Below, piece by piece: positions 22,959 to 35,600 of a stretch of DNA of 64,000 bases (within the stretch, counting starts at the first letter, position 1; each line of letters starts with the position of its first letter). Made by a program: the position numbers and the translations under genes. Under the pieces are notes generated by a model. The model saw nothing but the letters and a program-made list of their open reading frames with translations, made no database searches and had not been told where the DNA came from. The stretch spans positions 42,874,222 through 42,938,221 of the forward strand of contig JAKGHH010000002.1 in assembly GCA_022828595.1 (NCBI GenBank). Reading direction: 5' to 3'. This stretch comes from Nelumbo lutea (Eukaryota; Streptophyta; Magnoliopsida; Proteales; Nelumbonaceae).

Positions 22959-25900
22959 ATGGAGATTAATGATAGACATTCCTTAGTCCTCAAAATCTCT
23001 AAGGATGATCCATTACTTGAAAAAAAGAAGGTGAGCATTTCCTAATGTCAAAAGTTATCTTATTTGTTTTTTTGCATCCAAATTTACTTCACCAAATTGA
23101 TACATTCTTATGGATATGGCAGTTGAAATCAGACTCATTAGACACTTGGAGTCTAAAGATCACATATTTTGAAGATAATGAAGGAGTCTACATTTTTTCC
23201 TTTTTTTTGTCTTTTTCATTCACTTTTACAAGGTCAACTGAGTCATGCTGCAAGTAGTTATTTAGTATAACTTACCATGATCTTTCAACCAGGAAATAAT
23301 TGGATGTATGATGTGGGACTATGTAGCTTGGTAATTGACAAACTTTCTATCAGTAGTGTAATGACTTAGTGCATGGAAAAAGACTGTTTACATTCACATT
23401 CAAAATGTACTCAACAAAAATGAAATTGGCATCACAACAATGTTTAAATGAAGAAAATGAGCATCAAGAAGCTTGCAGGAAATATTGTTTTCTTTTCACT
23501 TTTTGATACTTGTTGTTCGGCATATTGAAATGTAACATATCTGGGTCAAGTGCAAGAGGTCAATCAAAAGTTTTCCATGCAGGTGGAGGACATGACAAAA
23601 GAAAACGAAACAGTAAAACTAGTTAAGTTAGGCTTGGTTTGGAGATAGATTAATGGTTGGATTTACAAAATACTCATTAAAATCAATTCCAAACTCAGTT
23701 ATAAGGCTTTTAGCTTTCTATAAAAGAGGATTCACAATTATTAAGGTTGAGTGCAACTCATCATTGGCAGATTTAGTGAAAAACTCAAACTTTAGTATTC
23801 CTTACTAGACTCAAGCACGACTTTTTCCGGCTTTATTGCTTAAGATCATATTTAGACATTTATTCAGGAGAGCTGATGAGACTGCTACTTGGATAGACTT
23901 ACAGCCATTATAGATGGAGATGTAGTATGACCCGAGTTTCTTAGTATGAATTTCAGAAGTACTGCTTTAGATGGGAGCTATATCTAGTTTATATTCAATA
24001 AAAACCTTATATTTGGTCGATGAGAATTCTTTTGAAGGTCACTTTTACTATTTGTGTCATGTGGAGAAATGACATTATTCAATCCTTGAGCCCCATTTAT
24101 TGGAATTTTCACCAAGTGAGAAGTGAGATTGGATCCAAACTTCAGTTTTGTTCATGAAAAGGGGCTTATTTTGGTGCCCCACGAATAGAGGGTAGGGGGG
24201 GGGACATGTGGGGACTACTATTCTCTCTCTTTCTCATGTTCTGGATTATTGAGTTGTTTAAGATTTATTTTCTAGATGCATGGTTGATAAAATTCTAAGC
24301 AGTAATCTGCAGAGTGCGGCAGATTCGATGGAGCCCATGTCCTATGAGAAATAAAGCCTCATACTTTGGTTTCTTTGGAAAAATAGAAAAAAAAATTTAA
24401 CAATGGTGTCTTCCCCCGTCAAGTATTATTGTGAGAGCTTTGAACTCTTATAAGGAATCGTTTTTGTGCGTAGCAAATATTAGCAATCCAAATAATTTAA
24501 AATCGTAAAGGTCCATTGTCTGGAAGACGCCAAGAGATGGTACTGTCAAAATAAACTTTGATGCATCAAGAAAGGATGATGGGGCTTGTTTGATTGCTTG
24601 CATTGCTAGGAACCTTGGTGATGAGCTAGATGCTAAAGCTTATTCAATTGGCATGGCCACTATTAATGTTGCTGAAGCTTGGGCGTCTTGGGAAGCCCAT
24701 AATGTTGCTTTGAATTTCAGGGACTACCCCATTTGTATTGAAGGTGATTCTCTCCTTGTTATTTCCTGCCTTAAGAAGCTGATTGATGTTCCTTGGAGGC
24801 TGAAGACTGTCATTGGTGAATGTTTGAAGCTGGCCGATAGTCTGGAGTGCGGTATCTCCTATGTCCACTAGTTTAGGGAAGTGAACCAAGCTGTGGATTG
24901 GATGATGCATCAAGCTATCTCTTCCTCCACCAATCCTCTAAACTTTTGTATTTTTGCTCTTTCCTAGTGCCTTAATGTATATTTATAGAGGTGATGCTTG
25001 GGGCAGTGCTATCCCTCATCTTGTGTAGCTCCTAATCTTACCAAAAAAAGAAAAGTTATAAGGTGTCACCTAGGCAACTAGGTGATCTTCAATGCCAAGA
25101 AAAGATAGTTTTAGGTGACTAGGCAGGTGCCTAGAAATAAATATATAATATATAATACTTATTAAATAAAAACAAATATAAATATATAATATTTTATTGG
25201 TTGGTTTTAGTATTTTATAATAGAGCCTGTTGCATGTTATCATGTTTTTGTTGTGAGGAAAGTAAAAACAAAATTTATCTTTGAGGGTTTCACTTTGACA
25301 AAAGAATTGAACAGAGGAAGAGGAGAGGACAAGGGCCCTCCATCGTTCCCCACACAAACTTTATCTTCTTCTTCATTTTGTGCTTTGTTTCCTTCCCTTT
25401 TGTTGGTTTAAACAGTGGTTATGCCCCATTTTTTCCCTCTTTCTTTTTGTATCTTTTCCCCAAGCTTTTTGAATCATTTTATTGGACTGAAACAGGGGCT
25501 TTGCCCCCTTCTTTTGTTCTTAAATTTCTTGCATTCTTTCAGTCTTTTTTTTTTCTCATCATTGGTGTTTGAAACAGGGGCTCCACCTCTTCTTTTCTTC
25601 TTCATATTCTTCTTCTATTTTAGTATATGTTCACCAGCTTTTCTTGGTCTAGAACAGGGGCTCCGTGGCCTCCGCCCCCTACCTTTCTTATTCGTTTTCT
25701 TCTTTTATTTTAGTATTTGTTCCCTAGGTTTTCTTGATCTAAAATAGGGGCTCCGCCCCTTCTTCTTATGTTCTTTTCTTTTGTTGGTCTAAAACAGGGG
25801 CTACACCCCCTTCAGTTCTTCTTTTAAGTTCTAACTTGTAAGTTGTAACTCTAATATTCTGTTTTGCCTACTTGAAGCAAGACTGCAAGAAACACTAGCA

Positions 25901-27173
25901 CAGAAGTGAGTTCAGAGGTTTGTAGGTTGATACATAAACCGAAAAAAAACCTAGTTCAGAAGGGGAAGAAATCCATCAGCTTCTTATTTTTAAATTCCAT
26001 CGCCTAGGTGAGGGCTAGACACCTAGGCACCTAGGCGCCCTGTGGTTGCCTAGCCTTGCCTTGGTGCCATGAAAACTATGACTACACTTTGGTGTCTCAT
26101 GTTGGCATATTATTTTTGTCTTTCTCTTTTTCTGATTCTTGTGAATGTCCAAATATGTAGCTCATTTCTACTTTCCTTTTGTTCATCTTTTAATCCCATA
26201 AATCTTTGTGATAGGATGCCATTTAGTTAAATACAGTTAAGTGTTTAATGATGCCTCTTCTTTCAACAGATTTTGATGCATATTAATGGTTCAGAATCTG
26301 AAGTTCGGATATACTTCTCAAGTGCCACATGTCCTGGATGGACAAAGATTACACTGCAAGCAGCTCTCCGTTACGCAAGAGTAATACACCTGAATGAGGT
26401 AAACTGTGGCTGCTCTGCTCTCTATAGTAGGTCTAGAGGCACAACTAGGTTTCCGTCTTGAGCACTGTTTTTCATGCCAAAGACCAAAATTTGGGTAAAT
26501 ATGCCATCTGATGACTATATAAATGCATTGTATTGTCATCATAATAATGAATGGTGTTCATTGCTGTTTCAGGCAGAACTTTACTTTGGTAGAGGCGATG
26601 TACCATTGGACTTCTACAGCACCAGGAATGAGCTGGAGTCTCTTAATTCAATTCTCTCAGTCATTGATACTTTACTCTCAGGTGCTACAAGTAAGAGCAA
26701 GGAAGATCTGCAAGACCTAAAGGATGCAACTATAGATCTGATCAGTTCCTTAGGGGACAAGAATGACGAGGAAATAAGAATTGAAAAGTGTAGCTGCAGC
26801 ACCGTGGAGCTTCTATTACAGTGGGGGAAAAACAATGGAGTTAAAACAAAACTGCAGATTACTTGTATGTTTTCATTTTGTGTTACTTTTTTTTTTTTTT
26901 TTTTTTCTTGTGACTGAATTCAAGAATCACAGTTTAAATTGGATTTTCAGTTAAGAATAGGCACAATATCCAGTAAAACGAAAGAACAAAGAAGTCTTAG
27001 TTGTATGTATGTATTTATTTATTTTATTTATTTCCATGCTCTATTGATATATAGATATTGAAGGAACTGGAAGAGGAGCTGTGGCAATGGAAGATCTGAA
27101 TATTGGAGACACTGCTTTGGAAATACCCGAATCAATCATCATTTGTGAAGAACTAGTTTATGAAACGGAGATG
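22959..27173 (+). CDS. SET-domain protein (rubisco LSMT-like), N-terminal exons only
   Basis: Four exons join with phase-consistent GT-AG sites: 22959-23030 (MEINDRHSLVLKISKDDPLL...), 26270-26398, 26573-26864 and 27055-27173. Together they give a continuous frame of about 204 residues. Exon 3 has the acidic helical AELYFGRGDVPLDFYSTRNE region and ends LLLQWGKNNGVKTKLQIT. Exon 4 reads YIEGTGRGAVAMEDLNIGDT and ALEIPESIIICEELVYETEM. The 'W.K.NG.......I....GRG..A..D...G...L.IP..' pattern is the opening of a plant LSMT/SETD-type SET domain, a lysine methyltransferase. The gene structure resembles what I recall of Arabidopsis At2g18850. The catalytic NH.C-type and YG motifs should follow, but no such exon is found after 27173, where retrotransposons begin. 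It is either a truncated remnant or a gene with a very long, TE-filled intron. Confidence 0.75.
24515..25050 (+). mobile_element. 5'-truncated L1-type LINE: RNase H-like C-terminus
   Basis: From 24521 the frame reads WKTPRDGTVKINFDASRKDD then GACLIACIARNLGDELDAKA. It continues through NVAEAWASWEAHNVALNFRD and YPICIEGDSLLVISCLKK to GISYVH, with FREVNQAVDWMMHQA after a stop. The 'W.PP..G..K.NFDA', 'AE..A', 'E.DS' and 'HV.RE.N..AD' order is the RVT_3 RNase H-like domain found at the C-terminus of plant L1 LINEs. The A-rich run ACCAAAAAAAGAAAAG near 25040 is a likely tail. It sits inside a SET-gene intron. A host RNase H-like protein fragment is possible but less likely. Confidence 0.7.
25051..26081. 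repeat. CCTAGGC-ended repeat block
   Basis: The left end AAGGTGTCACCTAGGCAAC and the right end (CACCTAGGCGCC... to GGTGCCATGAAAACTATGAC) are loosely inverted, about 1.03 kb apart. GCCTAGGCAC-type words occur again at 54790-54895. The inside is pyrimidine-rich and contains the minisatellite at 25405-25820. No coding sequence is recognised, although the array gives chance hydrophobic frames. Confidence 0.4.
25405..25820 (+). repeat. Degenerate 80-bp minisatellite with GGGGCTCCGCCCC core
   Basis: Six copies of a core of the type AAACAGGGGCTCCGCCCCTT begin near 25411, 25491, 25571, 25651, 25741 and 25791. The first four are exactly 80 bp apart. Each is followed by a T/C-rich arm ending TTGGTCTA or similar. 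The core is a GC-rich palindrome in otherwise AT-rich DNA. Confidence 0.7.
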
Positions 27174-27484
27174 GTACATTTCAATCTCCAAGCAATGGAA
27201 TTGCCTACATTTTCTAGATTACCTTTATCTGATCATACTTTAGACCCTTCAATTATGGTTCTTTTATCATAAATTATCCAACTCTGATCCAAGTGTAAGT
27301 AATGTAGTCATGAAATGAAAAAGAAAGGTATATGGAATCATAGAAGAAAGCAAATTCAAGCCCTTCATCCAAAGAATAGACCACATGGATGAGAAAGTTT
27401 CTATTCGAACCATTAAGAAATGTTATTAAAAGTCTTACAAAGGATTAACATTTGACAATATTTCAATACCAAGATAATTATATG

Positions 27485-27785
27485 TGTTGGATTGAAGTCT
27501 CTTTATGTATGAGTGTTAGGCTGATAAGAGTTCTTATTAGCCTATACTTAAGTTTAAGTTATCCTGTACTGGGCCTGTGTTAATGGGCCTAAGCCTGTTT
27601 AGTGTTTTAAGTTGTCTGGGTGTCCTATCACTAATCAGGGGTATTCTAGTAATTCCTTGTATCATTGTACTGCATTCTAATATAAATAACAGTATTGTCG
27701 ATTGAGCTATTCAGTTCGACATTCACAGTATTTCAAAGGTCTTATTCTCTTCTCTACTACTTCGAATACAGCTCCTAAGCTCACA
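27485..27785 (+). repeat. 5' LTR of copia element 1
   Basis: About 301 bp from TGTTGGATTGAAG to ...AAGCTCACA, directly followed by the primer-binding site. The start could be 27483 (TGTGTTGG), since there is no second LTR to compare. Confidence 0.65.
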
Positions 27786-27797
27786 TGGTATCAGAGC
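27786..27797 (+). promoter_or_regulatory. Primer-binding site of copia element 1
   Basis: TGGTATCAGAGC is complementary to the 3' end of plant initiator methionine tRNA, the usual primer for copia minus-strand synthesis. Confidence 0.9.
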
Positions 27798-28326
27798 ATT
27801 AACTTCTCCCTGGTTTCAGCCGGCACACTCTCTCTTCTCTTGCTGTCTTTTCATCTTCTTTCTTCTTTTTTGGGTTGCTGCAGTGAAAACTTAGGGTTGT
27901 AAGAGAACAAAGCAAGTCCGAACCTAGGGTTTTCCTTGGTTGTAGGGCTCAAGGGAAGTAAGACCCAGAAACAGATGCCCTACTAGGTTATTTCCAGCAA
28001 ATAGTAGCTATTTGGCTACTAAGAGAGGTCTGTATAGGACAAACCTAGTTGAGGACTGATTTCAACAGTCCTAGCACTAGCCGAAAGGGGGAGAGCTTCT
28101 TCTACAGTTGTAGCTTCGAAGCACTAGCAAGACTTGCACAGCACAGTGGTAAAGAGCCCTAATTTCAGGTCGGTTATCAGCCCAGAACCTCTCACTTCAT
28201 ATTGTACCCGAACTGCTTCAGCTCAAGTGAAGTCTACCTAGCGAGCTACCAACACCTGATTGTCCAGCATTGTGAATACTTCGGCCAGCTCTAAACAGAG
28301 CCATCTACTCTAATACTGAAGTCAGG

Positions 28327-31300
28327 ATGTCCTCATTATCCGGAGAAGTTTCCTCTAGAGATAACAGACCTGCCGCAAGGTTCTCAAACCTGGAAAACCC
28401 TAATCGGCACAACTTGCAGATTACAAGTGTGCTGCTGGATGAGTATAACTTCAGAGAGTGGTCTGTCTCAACAAGACTTTTCATTACATCTCGTGATCTC
28501 ACAGGCTATTTAGATGGGGACAAGAAGGAACCTGAAGTCGGTAGTCCTGAGCATGCCGTGTGGCGCAAGGAAAATGCCACAATCATGTCTTGGTTGCTGG
28601 CCTCCATGACTCCTTGGGTTGCTTGAACTATTCATCATTTCCCTACAACTGCTAAGATTTGGGAAAGGGTATCTAAGACCTACGGCCAGAAGAAGAACAA
28701 TGCTAGAATCTACAGGTTGAACCAAGACATTGCAGCTCTAAGGCAATGAGATATGACGGTTGCAACATACTTTGCAACTCTGGAAGGCCTTTGGGAAGAG
28801 CTTGATCATCACTTGATATTGGATTGGGAAAATGCCAGGGACAAGGAGAGACATGATAAGCAAATTGAAGAGAGCAGAGCCTTCAAGTTTCTGGCTGGCC
28901 TGGACCCAGTGTATGAGGGTATAAGGTCACAAATTCTAGGGAGAGATGAATTACCGGAGCTACACCATGTCTATTACTTGGTGAGAAATGAAGAAGTTAG
29001 GAGAAAGGAGATGCAAGTTGATTCTCAAACACAGTCAACTGAACTATCTGGAGAACATTCAGCCCTAGTCTCCACTAAGGGAAACAGATATCCAGACAAG
29101 AAGTCCCTCAAGTGCAGCCACTGTGGTGGTGAGAAACATACAAAAGAAAAATGTTGGGTCCTGTATCCTCATCTGAAGTCAGCTGCATTGAGAAAGGACA
29201 AGAGACAACATAAGGGTCATACGACAAGTGGGAATCTTGCCACCAACAACAACAGTGATGACAACTCACAAAGTACTCCAACAGTGTCTTCTTCCTCCAT
29301 AGGGTAGGTTGCTGACTCCTCTGGAGCTGGTACTTTGGGCTTCACGGCTAGTGATTTAGAGGTTCTCAACCAGGCATTAGCCCGTTTGAAAAACAATTCT
29401 TTTGCTTCCACCTCTCTTGCCAGATCAGGTACAGTCTTTGCCTTTAGTGCAACTAGCTCCATTGATTCCACTTATTGGGTGATTGATTCCGGAGCAACTG
29501 ACCATATGACACATATGTCCTCCTTATTCTCTTCATATCATTTATTGTCTAGCCAGGATAAGATGAGAGTGGCTGATGGGTCTTTCTCCACCATCTCTGG
29601 AAAAGGGGTGGTTGACCTAAGCAAGGACCTCTCTCTTAAATCAGTTCTACATGTTCCTAGTCTTACCTCTAATCTTTTGTCTGTTTCAAAACTTACAAAA
29701 AAGTTGAACTACAGTATAACTTTTTTCCCTACTCATTGTGTCTTCTAGGACAGATTGATGAGGAGAATGATTGGGAGTGGTCATGAGTATGGGGGCCTCT
29801 ACTATTTTGATGCAGACATCGGCTCAGCCCTACAAGCTTCTGCTACTACTAGTCTGGAAAGTGTGGAGTCAATAGCTAGGCTGCACTGGTGGCATGTTAG
29901 GCTAGGTCATGTGTCTTTCTCTTCTTTAGCAATGTTGTTTCTCGAATTGTTTAAGGGAATTCCAAGTTAGAGTTTAATTTGTGATGTGTGTCAAATGTCA
30001 AAACAATGTAGAACAATGTATCCAACTTCTAGTAATGAAATTCGAGCTCTTTTTGATTTGGTTCATTCTGATGTTTGGGGACCTTCACCCATTGTTTCCA
30101 TTGATGGCTTCCATTACTTTATCAGTTTTATTGACCATTATTCTCGGTGCACATGGATTTATCTGTTAAAAGGACGAGATGAAGTACCACGGATAACTAT
30201 GGCTTTTTGCAAGATGATTGAAACACAATTTGATAAGAAGATTAAGCAACTTCGGTCAGACAATGCTGCTGAATACTTTGAAAAATCCCTGAACTCATTC
30301 ATGGAAGATGCTGGCATGTTACACCGATCATCCTGTGCTAATACCCCTTAGCAAAATGGAGTTGTTGAGCGCAAGAACAGACATCTATAGGAGACAGCTC
30401 GAGCCATACTATTCTAGCACAAAGTGCCCAAGCAATACTGGTCTCAAGCTGTACTCACTGCATCATACCTGATAAATCGGATGCCATCTAAGGTATTGGG
30501 TATGAAGACCCCTTTCTCTGTTTTGTGTCCCACTCTTCCAGAATTTCCTCTTCCCCCATGGGTTTTTGGTTGTATATGTTTCATACATGTGAAGGATCCA
30601 AAGAAAACCAAGCTGGATCCCAAGGCTACAAAGGGAATATTTTTGGGGTACTCTCCTACACAAAAGGGGTACAAGTGTTATGATCCTGTCTCCAAGAAAA
30701 AGTATGTCACCAGAGATGTAGTCTTTTTTGAGTCTCAACCCTATTTTCAGTCTTCTCAGAATCCTTTTCAGGGGGAGACTTGTGGATTGGAAGAGGATTC
30801 TCATTCTCCCTCCTTTTTTGTTCCCCTATCTGACTCAGGTCTTCCATCATCTTCCACTACTCCTGGCTGTGACATTCCGGGTCAACCTAGTAAGGCTCCA
30901 AATGTGTTAGTAACTCCTCCTGATGCAGCAACTGCTCCTGAAGATTCCAATAGGCAACAAAAGGAGATGCTTACCTACAATAGAAGGAAAAAGGGCTCTC
31001 AACCTCATGATTGCAACCAGTTGGACTCAGATCAATCTGTTTCTGCAATTCAAGGTAATTCTGACTCACATACTTCAGATTTGGATCTTCCTATTGCTCT
31101 TTGTAAGCCTGTCCATTCTCGTACCACCCGACATCCAATAGCTGATTTTGTTTCTTACTCACAATTATCTCCTGCCTATCACTCCTTTGTGTTTACTCTT
31201 TCCTTTGTACGTGTTCCTTCTAGGTACTCAGAGGCAGCATCTGATCCAAGGTGGAAAGAAGCTATGAATGAAGAGATGAAAGCCCTAATGAAAGCAAGAA

Positions 31301-31661
31301 CTTGGGAATTAGTGGACCTGCCAGAGGGGAAGGGCACTGTTGGGTGCAAGTGGGTATTTATAGTAAAGCACAGGGAGGATGGGTCAAACGAGAGGTACAA
31401 GGCCTGACTTGTGGCAAAGGGATTTACTCAAAAGGAAGGAATTGACTACAAAGAAACCTTTGCCCTAGTAGCAAAGCTCAACACAATCCGGGTTCTATTG
31501 TCACTAGCAGCAAATTTCTCATGGGAACTTCATCAGCTGGATGCGAAGAATGCTTTTCTAAATGGTGATCTTCATGAAGAGGTATTCATGGAACCTCCAC
31601 CAGGCTATGATGTTGGCAAGAAGGTGTGTAAACTAAGGAAAGCATTATATGGTTTGAAGCA
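28327..31661 (+). pseudogene. gag-pol of copia element 1: one frame with nine stops
   Basis: A single frame of about 1,111 codons runs from ATG 28327 to the break at 31661 with no frameshift. In order it has a gag domain (DEYNFREWSVSTRLFI, LAGLDPVYEGIRSQILGRDE), the zinc knuckle CSHCGGEKHTKEKC near 29115 and the protease site WVIDSGATDHMT near 29480. The GAG-pre-integrase (HVRLGHVSFSSL), integrase core (HSDVWGP, RSDNAAEYF, QNGVVERKN) and RT start ([37 protein letters not shown]) follow. Stops are at 28624, 28747, 29305, 29746, 29968, 30349, 30388, 30415 and 31405; six are TAG and three TGA. The protease aspartate is intact. Confidence 0.88.
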
Positions 31662-31964
31662 TGTTAGTGGTGTTAGTGAAGGGGTATTTCAGTCTTTGTA
31701 CTTGTTGAGAATGCTGATGTGTACTGTTATATTAGTTCGAGTGCCTCTTACTTAAAGAAGGGCACTCAAGTCTTTTCCAATAAGTTAATAATATAATAAC
31801 AGGTCTGGCCGAATCAAGGGATTAACTTTTTTCCCTAATTCGAACCAGCTTTTCTCTCTTCTCTCTCTTCTCTCTTTTCTTCTTTCCTCTCCTACTTCTT
31901 GCTGTCTACTTTACTCTACAGTCAACGAACAAGACAGAATTCTATGGCAGGTCAAACTTCAACA
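31662..31964 (+). repeat. 5' LTR of copia element 2
   Basis: 303 bp from TGTTAGTGG to ACTTCAACA. It differs from the 3' LTR at six positions, all transitions (about 2%). It has a pyrimidine-rich CTCTTCTC block near 31850-31900. Confidence 0.93.
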
Positions 31965-31976
31965 TGGTATCAGAGC
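31965..31976 (+). promoter_or_regulatory. Primer-binding site of copia element 2
   Basis: TGGTATCAGAGC directly after the 5' LTR, complementary to initiator methionine tRNA. Confidence 0.93.
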
Positions 31977-32608
31977 TAGGTTCACCAAATCAGACTTGCT
32001 AGAATTCTGCCTTCTGCGCATTCGAATTAGGGTTTCACTTGGGGTTCTCAGTTGTGAGTTGGAAACTGGGAAAAGGGCTGAAAAGGAGTGATCGCCCTCT
32101 TCCCTAGGAGGTCTCTATGCCTCCGATTGTGTCGTTGGTGATTGGTTGCTGTGGTTTCTAAGCCCTAGTTAGGGCTGGTACGTCTGGTGCAGTGGTGTCT
32201 CAGCCCTTCGTATGGTTGGCCTTCAGGCGATGAGGTAAAGTTTTTTTTATATATATTTTTTTTGGAATACATGAGAGGTGTAGTACAGTTCGCATGATGG
32301 GTTTTCAGATTGCAGTATGCTAGGGTTTATGCTAGGGTTTATTCTGGTTTGTGTGTGATTCGAATGGCAATAGTGTCTACTGAATGGTGAAGCTTCCTAT
32401 AGTTGTGGATTAATGTTGGTGGTGTTACTAGTGTAGTTTTCAGCATTTAATACTGCTGAAATCAGTGTACAGATTTCGGTGAGTAGGGTTTGTGGTGTTG
32501 CAGTTCTCAGCTGTTGAAATCAGTGTGCAGATTTCGGTGAAGTGTCTGTGTGTAGTGTGCAGTGTGTAATGCTCCTAACTCAGTGCTCAGAATTAAGGGA
32601 GTTCGGCA

Positions 32609-35600
32609 ATGGCAGATAATAGTGATAGTAAACCTAGTGTCATGATATCTACTGACTACCTGAATGTCCAAATGACCTCCATTAAACTGAATGGAGAGAA
32701 TTATGTCCCTTGGGCCAAGTCTGTAGAGGTTTTTCTGAAGGCGAAGAAGAAAGTGAAGCATATAAGAGAGGAGAAACCCCCCGCTAATTCTCAGGAGTAT
32801 GAAGACTGGGAACAGGAAGATGCACAGATCATTACATGGTTGCGGAACAGTATGGAACCCAAAATCAGTGTGAACTTCATGTTTCTTGACACAGCCAAAG
32901 AGGTGTGGGATCATGCTAAGAAACTGTATTTAGGTCAGGATAATACCACCAGGGTATATCAACTGTATCAGGAATACTTCAATCTGCAACAGGGAAATTA
33001 GAGCCTTGAGGAGTACTATGCTAGTGTGAGGAATATCCGTAATGAGTTAAATGTCTATCATCCTCTCACTTCTGATGTCAAAGTTCAACAGCAACAGTGA
33101 GAGAAGCTTGATGTGACATGGTTTCTGGTGGGGCTGAAGTCTAAGTATGAACCAGTACGAGCCCAAATACTAGGGGGGTCTGTTCTTCCATCTTTAGAGG
33201 AGGTGTTTGCTCGTCTTCGGAGGGCTTCCATTGGATCTATGGATTCTAATGTCTCCGATAAATCAGCATTTGCAGTGTCAAGAGGCCGAGGTGGCAGAAG
33301 TGGGACTCGAGGAACCCAAACCTGGCAGGAGTGGTAGTGGTGGATCTACACATATCCGTGGTGGTGGTCGTATTGGAGGCAGAGATTCAGGAGGAGCTCG
33401 TGGTAGAGGACGTGGCTCGGGTCCACGGAAGTGTACCCATTGTGGTTTGGATGGACATACCATTAACTACTGCTATGACTTACTTGGTCCTCCCTCGACG
33501 TGGGCCAACCATGCCATGACTAGTGACACCAGTTTCAGCTCTACACAGGAGAAACGGTCAGCTGACCCGATGCCTTCTACTCCCTCAGATGGTCCAGGCA
33601 AGGAGATGGTGAGTGTTCCTTCGTGATGAGTATGAGAGGTTTGTTCAATCCAAGTCGCAGCAGAACACAGCTTCCTTTGCACACTCAGGTATGGCTTGTT
33701 TGACATTCACACCCAACCCCTGGATTATTGCCTCTGGAGCCTCCGATCACAAGACGGGAACTCCAGGTGTGTTTTCATCTCTCACTCATTGCTCAACATC
33801 ACAACCTGTTACCCTTGCTAATGGCTCCACATCATCTATCTGTGGTGTTGGTAATGTTGACCTAAACCCTGTATCCCTATCCTCTGTTTTATATGTACCT
33901 AAGCTTCCATTTAATCTTATGTCTGTTAGTAAGCTAACCAAGTCCCTTAAGTGCTCCATCACATTTTACCCTTCTATGTGTGTTTTTCAGGATCTCAAGA
34001 CGAGGGTGAAGATTGGTGGAGGGCATGAAGCCGGTGGACTGTATTATCTTGATGGTGGTGGACGAACGTCAATGGCCCTTCAGTCATCCATTTCTCCTCT
34101 CCAGTGGCATTGTAGATTTGGTCATCCTTCGCTGAAAGTGTTGCAGTCCTTAGTCCCTTCATTGAGTCAACTTTCTGTTTTAGATTGTGAGTCGTGTCAA
34201 TTTGGGAAACACCATCGTGTTCCCTTTCGTTCTAGGGTCGATAACCGTGTGTCGAGTCTTTTTTCTTTAATTCATTCAGATGTTTGGGGTCCTTATAAAG
34301 TGATGTCATATAATGGATACCGATATTTTGTTATTTTTGTTGATGACTGTTCAAGAATGACGTGGCTCTATTTAATGAAAGAAAGAAGTGAATTATTTGC
34401 CATCTTCCAGAAATTTTATGCTGAGATCCGCAATCAATTTGGTATTCACATCAAAATTTTCCGTTCTGATAATGGTCGTGAATACTTGTCTTCATCTTTT
34501 CGAGAATACTTGGATCAACATGGCATTATACACCAAACTTCATGTACCTATACTCCGCAACAAAATGGGGTTGCTGAGAGAGAACCGCCATCTTGTAGAA
34601 ACGGCACGCTCCCTCATGCACCACATGAATGTTCCCAAAACTTTTTGGAGCGATGCAATGCTCACATCTTGTTTCTTAATTAATTGGATGCCTACGTCTA
34701 TCCTTGATGGTCGTTCTCCTTTTAGTGTCTTATTCCCCAACATGTCTCTGTTTCCGCTTTCTCCTCGGCTATTTGGGTGTGTCTGCTTCGTTCATAATCT
34801 GAGTCCCGGGACTGACAAGTTAGATGCACGTTCCATGAAGTGTATCTTCCTTGGTTATTCCCGAACTCAGAAAGGGTACAAGTGTTATCATCCCAGTTCT
34901 CGTCGTTCCTTGGTATGTGCTGATGTTACATTCTTCGAGTCTACTCCATTCTTCGTGGGGTCTGGTACTGCTGCTTCCTCCACATAACCACCTCCTCTTC
35001 CTCTTCCTGTGGCTGATCCACCTCCTCTGGTTCCAGTCATGCCTACGTCCTTGCATCCGGTGCCATCGTCGGTTGATCGTCCACCCATCCGTCACGTGTA
35101 TACACATCGCCCGCGTGTACTGGCTGCAGCTCCTCCAGCTTCATCACCGTCGACAGATCCAGCTCTAGCTCCGACACCAGCCGCCGACCTAGATCTTCCT
35201 ATTGCCTTTCGGAAAGGTAAACGTACTTGCACCCTTCACCCTATTTCCAATTTTGTTTCACTTACCCACCTCTCCGCCTCCCATCGCCAATTCATATCTT
35301 TGTTATCCTCCGTGGTTGTTCCTAAGGATGTCCAGGAAGCCCTTACCTCTCCAGAGTGTGCCGTGCTATGGAAGAAGAGCTCTCAGCTCTGCATCATAAT
35401 CACACTTGGGATCTCACCGCTCTTCCTCCTGGGAAGCAGGCTGTCGGTTGTAAGTGGGTGTATAGTGTTAAGTACTTGCCCGATGGTAGTGTTGAGCGCC
35501 TGAAGGCGCGGCTGGTTTGCCAAAGGGTACTCCCAAACCTATGGCATTGACTACACGGAGACGTTCTCCCCGGTTGCTAAGATAGGGTCAGTTCGTGTCG

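Larger units (their letters stand above)
23031..26269 (+). other. Intron 2 of the SET gene, 3.2 kb, with insertions
   Basis: It runs from GTGAGC at 23031 to TTCAACAG at 26269. It holds a 5'-truncated LINE (24515-25050) and a repeat block with an 80-bp minisatellite (25051-26081). The rest is unique AT-rich sequence without a recognised gene. Confidence 0.6.
27485..31661 (+). mobile_element. Ty1/copia retrotransposon, element 1 (3' end missing)
   Basis: The 5' LTR, primer-binding site, gag, protease, integrase and the start of reverse transcriptase follow in copia order. The element stops inside RT at 31661, where element 2 begins, and neither the rest of pol nor a 3' LTR reappears after element 2. 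It lies in the same direction as the SET gene, within the sequence after its last recognised exon. Confidence 0.85.

Noticed and set aside
25415..25747. Open frame of about 110 codons, hydrophobic and Phe-rich
   Set aside because: It is produced by translating the T/C-rich 80-bp minisatellite. The peptide repeats with the array and shows no domain.
25405..25820. Spaced repeats that superficially resemble a CRISPR array
   Set aside because: Units are degenerate, the 'spacers' are themselves similar T/C-rich arms, and this is plant nuclear DNA. It is a minisatellite.
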